A stretch of DNA of 64,000 nt from Maratus speciosus (GCA_963932465.1 OZ010786.1:442916619-442980618), one strand, 5' to 3'. Counted from the first letter of the stretch, positions 36,826 through 47,116 are shown. A program made the numbers and translations. Notes: generated by a model from the sequence alone, not told the origin.

Positions 36826-37036
36826 CCCTTTCCGGCGCGGGGTAATTCTGTTCAGAAACTGACGATTTAATGGACCGACACCAAAATTTATAAACGAATT
36901 TGTTAGAAAATATGAATTTTTGCTTATTTCCATGTACATTATAAAAGGAAAAATTAACTAAATATTCTTGGTGCCTTATGTCAGTCTTGGAATTAAAATT
37001 AGGTGTCCTCTTTTAAGGACACCGCCCTCGAAAGGG
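36826..37036 (+). mobile_element. TTAA-flanked MITE, 211 bp
   Basis: TTAA at 36822-36825 and 37037-37040 flank CCCTTTCCGGCGCGGGG and CTCGAAAGGG. The interior has GACCGACACCAAAATTTATA. The right half recurs at 6706-6786. Confidence 0.75.
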
Positions 37037-37216
37037 TTAAATTTTAAATGCATAGTGGTGCATATCTACATCACTTTTTATTTAATTCTTTGCAACCAGT
37101 ATATTTATATAGAAATAAATACTAATAATGTAAAAATTACAAAACTGTTTTACTAAAAAAAGTAAAAAATCTATCTTAAAATTTGTAGTTTCTAATCTTT
37201 AACACATTCACGTCGG

Positions 37217-37387
37217 CGTGCATCACCGGTGGGTTACACTCGACTGCCCCATCAGGTTGCGTGCATCACCGGTGGGTCACGCTTGACTGTTGCATCAGGT
37301 GGCGAGCATCAAAGGTGGATTACACTCTACTTTTCCAAAGAAGGCGTGCACTACAGGTACGCCAGACTCGACTGTTCTATAGGTGTG
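37217..37387 (+). repeat. 43-bp tandem repeat, four copies
   Basis: Units start at 37217, 37260, 37303 and 37345 with CGTGCATCACCGGTGGGTTA-type sequence, then a CTCGACTG and CATCAGGT block. The array is GC-rich compared with its surroundings and lies just after TTAACACATTCACG (37199-37212), an end that recurs at 37441. The array therefore probably sits inside or beside a TTAA-type element. The ORF across it is a by-product of the repeat. Confidence 0.8.
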
Positions 37388-37440
37388 CCACACTTGAATA
37401 TTCGAAAATTCAGTAGTAAAAACAACTCAATATTATGAAC

Positions 37441-38763
37441 TTAACACATTCACGACGGGAAACGAGAATTCCCGTTTTCATTAAAAAAATATCATTGACG
37501 AAGGGCGTGGCTTCTACCTTATAGAAAATGCAAAGAACCGCGCCGCCAGATGAAGCGAAACATGAATTGGAGTGCCGTCTCACAGCCAAAAACACGAATA
37601 TCGTAGTATATTTCATTATTTTTCCTGTTTAATAAACCTCTCAGAGAATCCTATGTAATTTTTCGAAAGAAAATAATAAAAATGCATTTAAAAGACAAAG
37701 GAACTTCCTATCTTGCTATTTTTGTTGGACTCGAATTCTTCTCGCTCGATGACCACTTTTGAAACGAAGCAAATAATTAGAGTAAAGCGAAGACATTTTT
37801 TCTGAATATAGATTCTGACTCTCCAAACATTATTCTAACCAACTGCATAATCAAAATTACCTAAATAGTAACTTTGCGTTTCTACTTTTGGCCAGCTATT
37901 CGGGATTTTGTCCCGTTGTACACTGTGAGTCCTGTGGTTACCTTTACACACTTCGCGGTGAGTGACATGTGTACGTTCTGACAGGGGCCTCTCTAGGGGG
38001 GGGGGGGAACTCTTTCCCCGAAAAACGTTTGCGAATGCTGTTAGACTTGGCAAATTTATAAACTTTGTTGGCAAATTTGTTTAAATCTTTAATAAAAACT
38101 ATAAACGATTTTCTATTTCTGATAGATTTGGCAAAAGTTACAAGTCTAATCCGGAATATTATTAAACTTTTTACAAATAAGAACTATATTACATTTTTTA
38201 ATTGTGGTAACTTGGCACAGTTATAAAACTAGTTTGCAAATACTGAAATTTGACTTGGTAATTTAAGGTCCTCTCCCACCCGAAGAAAAAGTCTTAGCGA
38301 TGGCCCTGCATGCTGCATAGACTGCACGAAATCCTTCCATTTGGACATTATTAACCTTTTGCACTCCACACGAAAATTTAAATCACTTAACAGCAACTCC
38401 ACGCGATTCTCACATATTTGAAAGAATATGTGGGGAATTCCTAAAAGTATGTTTATTTGTTGTTTACCATGTGGATGTCAGTGGGTTTGAGGTTAAACTT
38501 AGTATGTCATCTTATAGGTGCCAATGGATTGTAAAAGAATAAACAAAGCGCTCTATCTGAAAGCACATGCACTACATATACATTTTGCTTGCATTACATC
38601 AGCGCCACTTTTCTTACCGGCGGTGAGCTGTCACATCATAAGTTCATTGCAAAAAGACAGCTAATAGGATTACATAGGTTTCATTATCAAGTTTCTGTAA
38701 AGCCACAACCGAAACCTCTTTTTTTTCGAACATCCATATTCCACTCACTGTGGAAGACTGGGC
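37441..38763. other. Mostly unassigned; TTAA-type repeat pieces
   Basis: 37441-37685 starts TTAACACATTCACGACGG, and its right part (TTTCATTATTTTTCCTGTTTAA) resembles 44577-44663, so it is probably a decayed member of that element. 38355-38492 is bounded by TTAA on both sides with weakly matching ends. A G-run lies at 37996-38006. No gene seen. Confidence 0.45.
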
Positions 38764-39000
38764 GGGGCCTCCGCGGCCGAGTGGTTAAGACACCACGCTG
38801 CTAATCGCTTTAGAGCGTAGGAGGCTTGTCGGGTTCGACTCCCGCTGGCTACATTGCACACTCTTTGTGGAGTTCCCGGATGTAAAAATTCACTGTGTTG
38901 TAAATTTCATTGTGCTATCTCGTCCCTGTATATCGACGATGACTTATAAGCGGGCCTTGTTGTCAAGCACACAAGTCTGATGTATGTGTCCAATAAAACA
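38764..39000 (+). mobile_element. tRNA-Ser-derived SINE
   Basis: The head reads as a tRNA-Ser relative: GCGGCCGAGTGGTTAAGAC (A box), CTGCTAATCG (anticodon loop with GCT), a long variable-arm region, GGGTTCGACTCCCGC (B box), and a CTGGCTACA end. A non-tRNA body of ~140 bp follows, with CCAATAAAACAAAAG at the 3' end. A functional tRNA-Ser is unlikely, since the acceptor halves do not pair cleanly and the sequence continues into a SINE-like body. Confidence 0.65.
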
Positions 39001-39393
39001 AAAGACGGTTGCCTGTTTGGTCTGTTTTTTATTCTGTATTACGAATTCATACTAGAAATTCTGAATAATTATTTTTCCTTTATTTAATGATAAACATTTC
39101 GTGATTACTTAAAGTAAATATTTTCTTTCGTAATTTACGGGTTGAATTCCGTATTTCTGAATTAGAAAAATTAAACCAAACTGGCAACCGTATCACAGAA
39201 GCGTAGTATTTCATAAAATGTGACTGTTTGGTCAAGTTGTCCATCTTTGTCTCGATTAATATTTTGCAATTTCTCTTTGTGAGTTTTATATGAGTTACTG
39301 TTTTCCCTCTGCAGCATGCGAAATAACAGTCGTAAAATGACTCTTTTTTCAACATGCTGAATTTCTTCTACTGAAATGCGCGAGCTTAATATA
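39001..39393. other. AT-rich stretch with small inverted pair
   Basis: TTATTCTGTATTACGAATTC near 39028 and GAATTCCGTATTTCTGAATT near 39145 are diverged mirror-related motifs beside AACTGGCAACCG, possibly a worn foldback. The minus-strand ORF at 39080-39355 has no recognisable domain. Confidence 0.35.
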
Positions 39394-40505
39394 CAGGGTG
39401 TCCATAAAATAATATCTCACATGCAGTTGGATACTACAGGGTGGTTCAAATTAAAGTATCCCTGTTTGGGACGTTCTAGAGAGAGAAGCAGTGGATGTAA
39501 CGACTTCATATTTGGAGGATATACATATCAGAACATGGGAAACTGATTGGTGCAAAAAAAAAAATTAGTTCAAACAAAGGCAACTAGGGGAAAATGAGGC
39601 GCTGTGATCGGTTTGGAAAATGTAATATGACCGAAGGTGTAAACATCGATGTACCAATAAATTTTATTAGTATTATTCGCTTAAATTTTATTAGTATGTG
39701 CTCCGATTAAATTTGTTAGTATTCTTATTTGGCGAAGAATACTAAATATTTAGCGGTCGGAATTTTTTTTTTTTTTAATTACCGACACCTTGTATTCTTT
39801 GCTTATTTGCTTCGCTATATTTTCCCCACCTTAAGCCGATCGTAACGCCTCATTTGTCCCTAGCGGTCTTTGTTTGAACTAAAAAAATTTTGTTGCACCA
39901 ATCAGTTTCCCATGGTTTGATATGTATATCCTCCAAATATGAAGACGTTACATCCACTGCTTCTCTAACTAGAGGAGCGTCCAAAACAGGGATACTTTAA
40001 TTTGAACCACCCTGTATAACAGTGCAATTTACACTATTTACAACAAATCATACATCAAATTGGAAATAATCTTACCTAGGTTTTCTTACAAATGTTCAAT
40101 AGGTGCACTTGTTATACTGCACACATCCAACCTGAAGTCTAATTCTTCCTACACTTCGGTTAACAAGTTCGAAGTAATGGAAGCAATAGCCACTTCTCTG
40201 CTGTGTATCAACTCTGGCAAATCATTTGGTAGCGGTTAATGTAGACGCAATCTTTTATAAAGCCATAAAGGAAAAATTGCTCGGCTATAATGGCTTTTTA
40301 ATCTTCAACTCAGCAATAACGCTTTACGCTTATGGCTACCTATTTTGCGTATGTGGCACTGCAGGCGAGTAAATGACAAAGCAGTACTGCGCATGTGCTT
40401 ATCTAAAACTGTTTGAGTTAGTCTTTATTTGTGACCTTGAACCAACACTCTACGACGCTTGCAGTTTGATACTATTAAAATTTACAAGTGGGACATTCTT
40501 TTTTA
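39394..40505 (-). mobile_element. Deleted Tc3-like element, interrupted copy
   Basis: Reverse-oriented homologue of 20580-21115. It starts CAGGGTGTCCATAAAATAAT after TA. Its interior, read on the minus strand, has ACTCAAACAGTTTTAGATAA, CTACCAAATGATTTGCCAGA and a C-terminal DVCSITSAPIEHL-like ending before a stop (about 40090-40130). The far end is worn. It lacks the catalytic core. A 578-bp MITE is inserted near its tip (39437-40014), so the parent element is ~530 bp, close to the 536 bp of its relative. Confidence 0.78.
39437..40014. mobile_element. TA-flanked MITE with ~130-bp TIRs
   Basis: CAGGGTGGTTCAAATTAAAG and its mirror CTTTAATTTGAACCACCCTG are flanked by TA (39435-39436, 40015-40016). 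The inverted repeats stay close for ~130 bp (GGATATACATATC, CATGGGAAACTGATTGGTG). The centre is AT-rich with a T-run and repeated TAAATTTTATTAGTA. It is inserted in, and so younger than, the Tc3-like element around it. Confidence 0.88.
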
Positions 40506-40651
40506 TAATGGCTTTGCTAGTGATTTTGCCACTGAATAATTTGCCTTAGTTAATTGGAGGTTTTCGGGGATTAAATAAGCCAAAAAATTATTTTCGGAAA
40601 AACTGGTTTTCAAAATTTAAAGGAAGTATAAAACAGTCTCACCGCAAAGGG
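40506..40651 (+). mobile_element. Right-end fragment, CTCGCTG-type TTAA MITE
   Basis: TTTGCCTTAGTTAATTGGAG, GAAAAACTGGT and ACCGCAAAGGG before TTAA (40652-40655) match the right portion of the 36357-36664 family. The left end is missing. Confidence 0.5.
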
Positions 40652-40655
40652 TTAA

Positions 40656-40955
40656 TGAACATATTTCTCTTCATTTGAATATAGAATGAGCTAATTGAAA
40701 TAATGGGCAAAGTATTGTTTCTCCCAATATTTACTGTTTTAATGAGATATTGTTTTATTGTAAACTAATTTTAATAACTATTTGCTCATGATTATTAATA
40801 CACAAATCTAAAAGTCATATTTGATATATGTATTAATCAGACATTAAAAGTATTTTTAAAAAAAATATGCGGCTTATATTAAAATAATTATAACTTAATA
40901 TATTGTTAATTATATTAATTTGTAAGTATAATATTTTTTTTCAATTAATTTTCAG
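40656..40955. other. AT-rich stretch; probable intron upstream of the exon at 40956
   Basis: No repeat boundary was recognised. The last 20 bases form a T-rich tract ending TTTTCAG, the acceptor of the following exon. Confidence 0.45.
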
Positions 40956-41042
40956 CAAGGAAATTACGCCTGAAATTCTTGAAAATCAAATACGTGAAAA
41001 TTTTCACATTGCTACCTGGTTAATTCCATGGATTAATGAAGT
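40956..41042 (+). CDS. Candidate internal exon of an unrecognised protein-coding gene
   Basis: An 87-base open segment lies between a strong acceptor (T-rich tract, then TTTTCAG at 40949-40955) and a consensus donor (GT|GTAAGT at 41041-41048). Its length is a multiple of three, with phase 2 at both ends. The reading frame with the first base completing a split codon gives KEITPEILENQ followed by IRENFHIATWLIPWINEV, a normal-looking globular composition unlike the translations around it. The local base composition is less AT-rich than its flanks. I do not recognise the family. The WLIPWINEV end recalls hydrophobic motifs in large scaffold proteins such as codanin, but this is not enough to assign. 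Flanking exons were not found and probably lie behind long, transposon-filled introns. A hAT-like MITE begins 23 bases after the exon. Confidence 0.5.
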
Positions 41043-41064
41043 GTAAGTTACTGATAACTACTAT

Positions 41065-41234
41065 CAGTGGTGGAAAATTGGCGCAGAGGCGGAGCCTATT
41101 GACACCACTAAATTTTAGTAGAATTTTTTGGCTTATCTAATGGCAGAATTTCTGAGTTTTTATTAAGGTGAAGAATACTATAATAATTTAGTGGTGTCAA
41201 TAGACTCCTCCCCTGCGCCAATTTTCCACCACTG
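41065..41234. mobile_element. hAT-like foldback MITE, copy 1
   Basis: CAGTGGTGGAAAATTGGCGC and its mirror GCGCCAATTTTCCACCACTG bound a 170-bp near-palindrome. The repeated CTACTAT on each side (41058-41064, 41235-41241) is the target duplication. Copy 2 at 44305-44474 is very similar, with the centre in opposite orientation, and has an exact 8-bp duplication, the hAT signature. Confidence 0.85.
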
Positions 41235-41300
41235 CTACTATGCTTTTTGGCCACAATTATTTTATAAAAGTTTTTCTCGCCTCATTCAATTAATCAGATA

Positions 41301-42303
41301 TAGTAATCCCTTAACATTCGCGAGTTTTGATTAATCGCGAAGTAAAAAATGAAGAACTTTTCAACATTCGCGACACACTTAACTTGGTTATTAGGAAATT
41401 TTGTTTTGTAAAGAATAGTTTTTCACAAAGTAAACCCGGTTTGTTTAACCAATTCCATAAACTATTTGACACTATACGTCTGCATTGTACTGCATACCCT
41501 ATGTTCCGAAGATTTCAACGTTTGTACTGAGGCAAAATAGAGATCTGTAATTCCGAGAAACCTGAAACATGACGATGCTAAAATAAAAATTCCTAATTTT
41601 TCTAAAATCAAAATTTGTATTGCAAGTAAATTTTTTTTTGCAAAATTGTATGGTAAATTTTAAAGATTGAACAACTACTTGCTGAAAAAGCAATGGAATG
41701 CGATAATTCACAGGTGAGAAGTCTTATATTTAAAAGAGAAATCAAGATCACAACTTTACTTTACATGGAATTGCATAAAAAATGATTTGTTCTTCCAAAC
41801 AATCGTACATAAATAAATTTTGTCAGTCATCAACTAGCAACTAAACTTTGTACAATATGTTTATAATTATTCAATTTTTTTTACAGCATTTGCTTTTTAA
41901 GACTTAATAAATATATTTCACGTTTAAACTGCTTTTTTCCACTTAAAAAAATCATAAAATATAACCCACTTTTATGGACGGGAAGATAATCTCGACATTC
42001 GCGGAAGTTTCCGAGAGCCATTCACTCCACCAGTAGCTGAGAGGTTCTGCTCTTGAAGCTGGTAGACGGGAGGTACTGGGTTCGATCCCAATCGCGCCCG
42101 TCGGCCTAATCGTTCGGAGATTTCGTGGTTTTCTTTGAGCCATGGATTTCCATGCGTAAATACGGGTTAGGCTCCCTTAGAAAGACCCCCACGGAGGGCA
42201 CTCCCCCCTCGGGCCTATATCCCTAGTGTAGATATTCGGCTGTCAAAAATCAACCAACCAACCAATCCGAGAGCCATTCATAGCGAATGTTAGGGAATTA
42301 CTG
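41301..42303. mobile_element. pogo/Tigger-like element relic with SINE inside
   Basis: The left end TAGTAATCCCTTAACATTCG and the right end's reverse complement CAGTAATTCCCTAACATTCG lie between TA dinucleotides. Such ends, with repeated TTCGCG motifs just inside (41318-41376), fit pogo/Tigger-type elements. No DDE domain remains. A tRNA-derived SINE (42025-42265) with its 15-bp duplication interrupts the right side. The original element was ~750 bp. Confidence 0.7.
42025..42265 (+). mobile_element. tRNA-derived SINE with 15-bp target duplication
   Basis: TCCGAGAGCCATTCA occurs at 42010-42024 and again at 42266-42280, directly flanking the insert. The head has AGTAGCTGAGAGGTTCTG (A-box-like) and ACTGGGTTCGATCCCAATC (good B box). 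A GC-rich body follows (CCCCCACGGAGGGCACTC), ending in the CAACCAACCAACCAA tail. Perfect target duplications imply fairly recent insertion. It is inserted in the pogo-like relic. Confidence 0.88.
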
Positions 42304-42406
42304 TATATCCGGTAAAATAAGTCAAATTTTTCCGTTCTAAAATACAGGCAATAAAACATCGTAGCAGTTTGCACCTATGTTACTTACACTACAAGTATGC
42401 ATGGAA

Positions 42407-42602
42407 CTAGCCTAACTAGGAATAAACCTACAGAGTGAAAATGTACTAGGCAGGAATCGAACCCGGATCCTTGGAATAACGCTCCAATGCTCTACCATAA
42501 CCGTTTCAGTGATAGAGCATTACAGCGTTAATTCCAAGGACCCGGTTTCGATTCCCGGCTTGGATATTTTTCACATTCTTGGTTTACACTTAGTTAGCAA
42601 TG
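42407..42602. repeat. Two tRNA-like SINE heads, head to head
   Basis: On the minus strand, GGTTATGGTAGAGCATTGGA, CCAAGGATCCGGGTTCGATT and a short tail run leftward from about 42503. On the plus strand, GTGATAGAGCATTACAGCG, CCAAGGACCCGGTTTCGATT and the same tail run rightward. Each half has A-box and B-box-like sequence and a 5-bp anticodon stem (TTGGA/TCCAA) with loop GCGTTAT. The two make an almost perfect 196-bp inverted repeat. Either inverted duplication or insertion of one copy into another could explain it. Confidence 0.75.
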
Positions 42603-43218
42603 TAAAAATTTCATGTATTTAATATACTATATTAATATGCTTATGTATCTGAAAACTTTTATTTTTACATAATAATTTTAGAAATAAGGATAATCCCGTT
42701 TTATAATGAAACCTATTCGATGTTTATTAGGAAACAAATTAGAAAAGCATACGCTAAACTCTCCTTAATTTCTCGAAATTAATTCTAATAACACTGCATA
42801 TGAATGCAAATATCGTTTCATCGTAAACAACAGACTATGTCTCGTAGTTTATTCAAATTTCTGTACAAAGTGCGCTTTATAAATTATTCAAAAGTTTAAT
42901 TAATCACGATATAGGAGACTTTATATATGTGTTTTACAAACCGAAACATATTTTATTCAAATTTCGGATACTGGTCGTGTCAGAGCTTTCACATTAATTA
43001 CATTACATGGAATTATGTTAATATACATTTAAAGGGACTTGTGAGTGACACTGAGTTATTAATTCGATTTTAACTATTAAGTTTTTTCTCTTACATTCAA
43101 AACCTTACAATCATAATTAAAAGCTTTAATAATTTATATTGGATTTTTGAAAGTTTTTATTTTGTGTCAATGCATTGAGACAAAAGTAAAACGAGGTGGA
43201 TAGGTTAGGTCTACTGGA
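42603..43218. other. AT-rich stretch, nothing recognised
   Basis: No gene or repeat boundary that I can support. Confidence 0.4.
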
Positions 43219-43438
43219 TAGTTCTGTCCGATAATCTTATCTCAGGCTTACTTTTTTTTTTTAATTCAGACTTCTTCATTGACACCACTTTTTTGAAATG
43301 GTGAAATTGCCATTGTTTTCACCTTAATGGGAAATGTGAAAACATTTGGAATTTCACCATTTCAAAAAAGTGGTGCCAATGAAAAAAGTCCGAATTTAAA
43401 AAACGTAGACATGAAATGACATTATCGGACAGAACTTT
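43219..43438. mobile_element. Foldback MITE, 220 bp
   Basis: GATAGTTCTGTCCGATAAT is mirrored by ATTATCGGACAGAACTTTC. Inside, GACACCACTTTTTTGAAATG is mirrored by CATTTCAAAAAAGTGGTGCC. The inner arms resemble those of the foldbacks at 57797-57985 and 58026-58216. No clear target duplication. Confidence 0.7.
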
Positions 43439-43583
43439 CCTGTAGAGGCTAATATAAAACTCATTTTGCTACATCCTCATACATTATTGTAAAAAAAATG
43501 AATCTTTTTTCCTAAGAGGTTTTGATATTTTAAACATTTTTTAATTCTGTGATTACTTTTTGTTTGAAAACCGAGGTCTATAA

Positions 43584-43751
43584 CAGTGATGGAACAGTGT
43601 AGCACCAGAGAATCAATTGACACCGCAAAATTTTGTTAGTATTCTTCATTTAACTTCACGACAGAATTTGTGAGATTTTTGAAAGCGAAAGATGCTATAA
43701 AAATTTAGTGGTGACAATCTCTCAATTGCTGCGCCACTGTTCCACCACTGC
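43584..43751. mobile_element. hAT-like foldback MITE, diverged copy
   Basis: CAGTGATGGAACAGTGTAGC and CTGCGCCACTGTTCCACCACTG bound 168 bp. The inside is homologous to the copies at 41065-41234 and 44305-44474 (ACAGAATTTGTGAGATTTTT, TTTAGTGGTGACAAT). Flanks share CTATAA. Confidence 0.7.
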
Positions 43752-43974
43752 TATAATACAAACATTCTTTTGATAGATTTAGCCGTTCTTAAATGTACTT
43801 TTTGGTGGTGAGATTGAAAATTACAATAAAAAAAAGCGTATCACTTGCATTTTTGCACAAACTTGACTTTTACAGTTTGTTAGCTATGTTACACTTTGCC
43901 CATGGGGGTAGACTTAACAGGGACAAATCTGGCAATCTTCCACCAGTAATATTACAATGTATGATTGGCTTTAC

Positions 43975-44663
43975 CCTTTAGTGCGCAGCTTTGCACACAT
44001 GCAAACAACAGTGTTTTGAATTTAATAGATTTTTTTTATTCGTATATGCCTAATTCACAACAGAAAATTAAAATAGCAATATCTGCTTTAATTAATAACA
44101 GACATTCTGTATTTAAATAAAGCGAAATGAACCATTGAAACTTTCTGGTGTAAAGTCAGATTCTCTGAACTTCGTAATTTCAAGAACGTATTCCATCATG
44201 GGAATTAAATGGTTAAATGTTGTTTTATAAAATAAATAATTATATAAAATAAGGCATTTGGAGACATACTTATCAAAATGTTTAGTAATTTGCAATATTT
44301 TAGCCAGTGGTGGAAAATTGGCGCAGGGGAGGAGTCTATTGACACCACTAAATTATTATAGTATTCTTCACCTTAATAAAAACTCAGAAATTCTGCCATT
44401 AGATAAGCCAAAAAATTCTACTAAAATTTAGTGGTGTCAATAGGCTCCGCCTCTGCGCCAATATTCCACCACTGATTTTAGCGTACAACAGCCACACGGC
44501 AGTAGTTTTTACTTGTATTGCAGATATGCAACAGAAGAAAAGATTGACGTATTATATGAAAAATGTATCTCTGATGTTTTTCATTATTTTTCCTTTGTAA
44601 TAAACCTTTCAGAGAATAATATACAATTTTTTCGAAACAAAATAAAAATCGAGCATTTAAGGG
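43975..44663. mobile_element. TTAA-type element interrupted by hAT-like MITE
   Basis: The left end CCTTTAGTGCGCAGC follows TTTACC. The right end GAGCATTTAAGGG precedes TTAA (44664-44667). The right 90 bp resemble 37611-37690. The foldback at 44305-44474 is inserted inside. No transposase remains. Confidence 0.45.
44305..44474. mobile_element. hAT-like foldback MITE, copy 2
   Basis: CAGTGGTGGAAAATTGGCGC mirrors GCGCCAATATTCCACCACTG. A perfect 8-bp target duplication, ATTTTAGC, lies at 44297-44304 and 44475-44482. The centre is inverted relative to copy 1. It is 170 bp long and non-coding. Eight-base duplications are characteristic of hAT transposases. Confidence 0.92.
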
Positions 44664-44779
44664 TTAATTAATCTCAATGTTTTAACAACGGACTGCGACC
44701 GTGTATGTAAGCACCCGCCTGATTGCTCCATTGCTGTCGATCATATCTGCTCATTCACCCGTGTCTGGTTTGCTGCATC

Positions 44780-45740
44780 GGGTAATGGAATGATTGAGTT
44801 TCATATCTTCCATTTCTTCAGTAGGGCTTGCTTTACTCCTAAGTCTGATGTAAGTTCTTATAACCGTGATATTATCACTAAGTTAATGCATAAATATTCT
44901 AATGAATATAGTGGTCTGTATGTATTGTTAATAATACTACTTACTCTCTTAACTTTATGGATAAAACTGATATTATGAATTATTTAAGGGAAGGAAAAGC
45001 CTCAAATGTGTTGTATGCTATCCAACGTCTTGTTAATCCTAAAATGCAGGATGGTAGTGTTAAACTTATGGACATTGATGAGACCCTCCTAAAAGGTAAA
45101 AAACGTAAAGGTAAATCGCACCATGAAGCTGATGCAGCAAAAAAGGCCCAAACTATAACGATAACGATAGCAATGACGATTCTGATATTGGTGATGTTAC
45201 CGATGACGAAACATTTTCTGAGAATGTAACTAAGAAAAAACCCAAACCAATCATGGTAACTGAAATTTTTAACATTATCGAATTTCTAAATGAACTTTCA
45301 TCTAATGATAAATTCAAATTTGCCGCTAAATAAGCCCGAGAATTCACCAGAATCTCCTCTGCTACTCACCGAGACAAAATGTCCCTTCATGAATATTTTA
45401 AGCAAAACAACATCCAGTACTATATTATTCCTGATCGTGAAATACCACTTAAAGTGGTAATCACAGATCTTCATAGGATTCTCGATACTGATTCTGTTAA
45501 AGAAACTCTCTGTTGTAGAGGTTTCTCTATTCTCACAATTCTCAAATGAAAAGTCGTAGAGGTGGGAAAGCCTCCTTCTCTACCTCATGGAACTCTCCAA
45601 AAATATGACGTCGTATGAAATATTCAAAGTAAATTCAATCTACAGTTTACGGGTTGAAAGTGAGAAATTTCGTCCGGTCAAGAAAGCAGCGTAATGCTAT
45701 CGTTGTTAGAAGTTGGGAAGTACAAGGCTGCTACAAGCGA
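44780..45740 (+). pseudogene. Decayed gag-like ORF1 of an arthropod LINE (PRE_C2HC domain)
   Basis: Three short frames on the plus strand together resemble the gag-like protein of arthropod non-LTR retrotransposons. 44790-45150 gives SNVLYAIQRLVNPKMQDG and a lysine-rich KGKKRKGKSHHEA segment. After a frame change, an acidic stretch (NDDSDIGDVTDDETF) leads to IIEFLNELSSNDKFKFAAK and a stop at about 45331. Then comes FTRISSATHRDKMSLHEYF, the start of a PRE_C2HC-type domain, with IPDREIPLKVVITDLHRI (family form PL+VVI+GL). The last part, again frame-shifted, gives MKSRRGGKASF, SPKNMTSYEIF and SLRVESEKFRP, then a broken zinc-knuckle CYRC. Several frameshifts and stops rule out function. No endonuclease or reverse transcriptase follows, so the copy is truncated. 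Confidence 0.78.
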
Positions 45741-46537
45741 CTATTTTAATATTCTATTCGCACCAGCATTTTCTAAATATATTTTAATATATAATATTAA
45801 TATTTTAACATATAACAAAATCTATACATTTTGAAGTACGTTTCTGTTGCAGCTGTAGTCAAACTGTGTGTTTAGGACTTCTGTTTTGAGAAAGTCGTGC
45901 GAGTTAAAAAAAATAGTCACCTGTGGCAGCCCTGCTTATAGCTCCTACCTTTTCTTTAAAATGTTATTCATGTTTTTTTTTAAATGCATCGTCCCTGAAA
46001 AGTGTCTTTTTTAAGATGTGGGTTATTATGAGATACTTTTTTTAACTTTTTCGGCGGTTTAGAACTTATGAACAGTATTTTCTATACTGTCTTATGCTTT
46101 TCTACTGCCAACTTCTCAATAGAGTGAAACCTCGCCATCCTCTTCTCTCTCTGGATTCGGATTGGCTGCTTGCGGTCGTGTGTGTTTCTTGTCTATTTCT
46201 CATTCTTTTTAGCTTTCCTATCTACTAATATTATTCTTTTTTTAAGTAATCACATTTTGCACAACAGCTATACGTTTTTCTACTTCTTTTGCATGATGTG
46301 CTCGACATTTACTCATCTCCAGGGCGTGGATTTGCTTGTCAAATGAGTAGCCCCTTGAACTTTTTACCTGTTCACTTGTTTAATAGCGGTCTTCTTGGTT
46401 CATTTCTAAGGCGCACCGCCTCCAAATCTCGGATTGACCAATCCAAAATTATCGACATTTTCTATTCGTCTAATCGCTTCGTCTTTTGTCTCGTTGAGAT
46501 AAAGAACTTTATTTACCTTTCCAATTCTGTCTTTATA
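45741..46537. other. AT-rich stretch, nothing recognised
   Basis: Some short ORFs (for example 46289-46621, which runs into the next element) but no domains or splice-bounded exons. Confidence 0.4.
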
Positions 46538-47114
46538 CATGGTGTATCAGCACAGAGGTTACAAACTTTCAGGACAGATAGAGAATACATAGATGATGGA
46601 AAATCACATAGCAATGCATAGTCGGAAACGCTTTCCTGGCGCGGTAGGGACGACACAAAACACAAGAAAGACAGGACACGAATTAGAAGAGAAAACATGT
46701 TTGCTATCCTTAGTACAGCAAAATTAAAAAAAAAAGAACATTAAGGAGACGACAACGATCGTCATAAAAGTAGGTATACGAAATTAGTACCACCGGCCGT
46801 GATGCATGGAAGCGCATCTCCGACGCATGAAGATCTGATGTTCTCAAAAATACCGGGAGTGTTCCGGACTTCCCGTGGAGCTATATGTGGAAGAATTTCC
46901 TCATCACTTTCCAATATTGTCCCGGCATTTTTTCAGCACTAAGAATAATAAACATGTTTTCCCTCCTTGTTCATGTCCTTCCTTTCTTGTGTTTTGTGTC
47001 GTCACTACCGCACCAGGAAAGCGTTTCCGACCATGCATTGCTATGTGATTTCCCATCGTCTACATGTACTCTGTCTGTCCAGAAATTTTTTAACTGCTGT
47101 ACTGACACACCCTG
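46538..47114. mobile_element. TA-flanked MITE, family P, copy 1
   Basis: The left end CATGGTGTATCAGCACAGAG and the right end's reverse complement CAGGGTGTGTCAGTACAGCA are flanked by TA. The inverted repeats extend ~190 bp: AAATCACATAGCAATGCAT, GGAAACGCTTTCCTGG and AACACAAGAAAG recur mirrored. The paired opposite ORFs at 46513-46698 and 46885-47220 are these mirror-image repeats, not genes. Related to 57679-58339. Confidence 0.8.
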
Positions 47115-47116
47115 TA

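Noticed and set aside
37229..37438. 69-aa ORF
   Set aside because: Runs over a 43-bp tandem repeat; the apparent protein repeats result from the DNA repeat.
41664..41712. Exon-like open segment with an acceptor-like AAAG and a CAG|GTGAGA donor
   Set aside because: It lies inside the pogo-like relic, the acceptor lacks a good pyrimidine tract, and the composition suits transposon debris as well as an exon.
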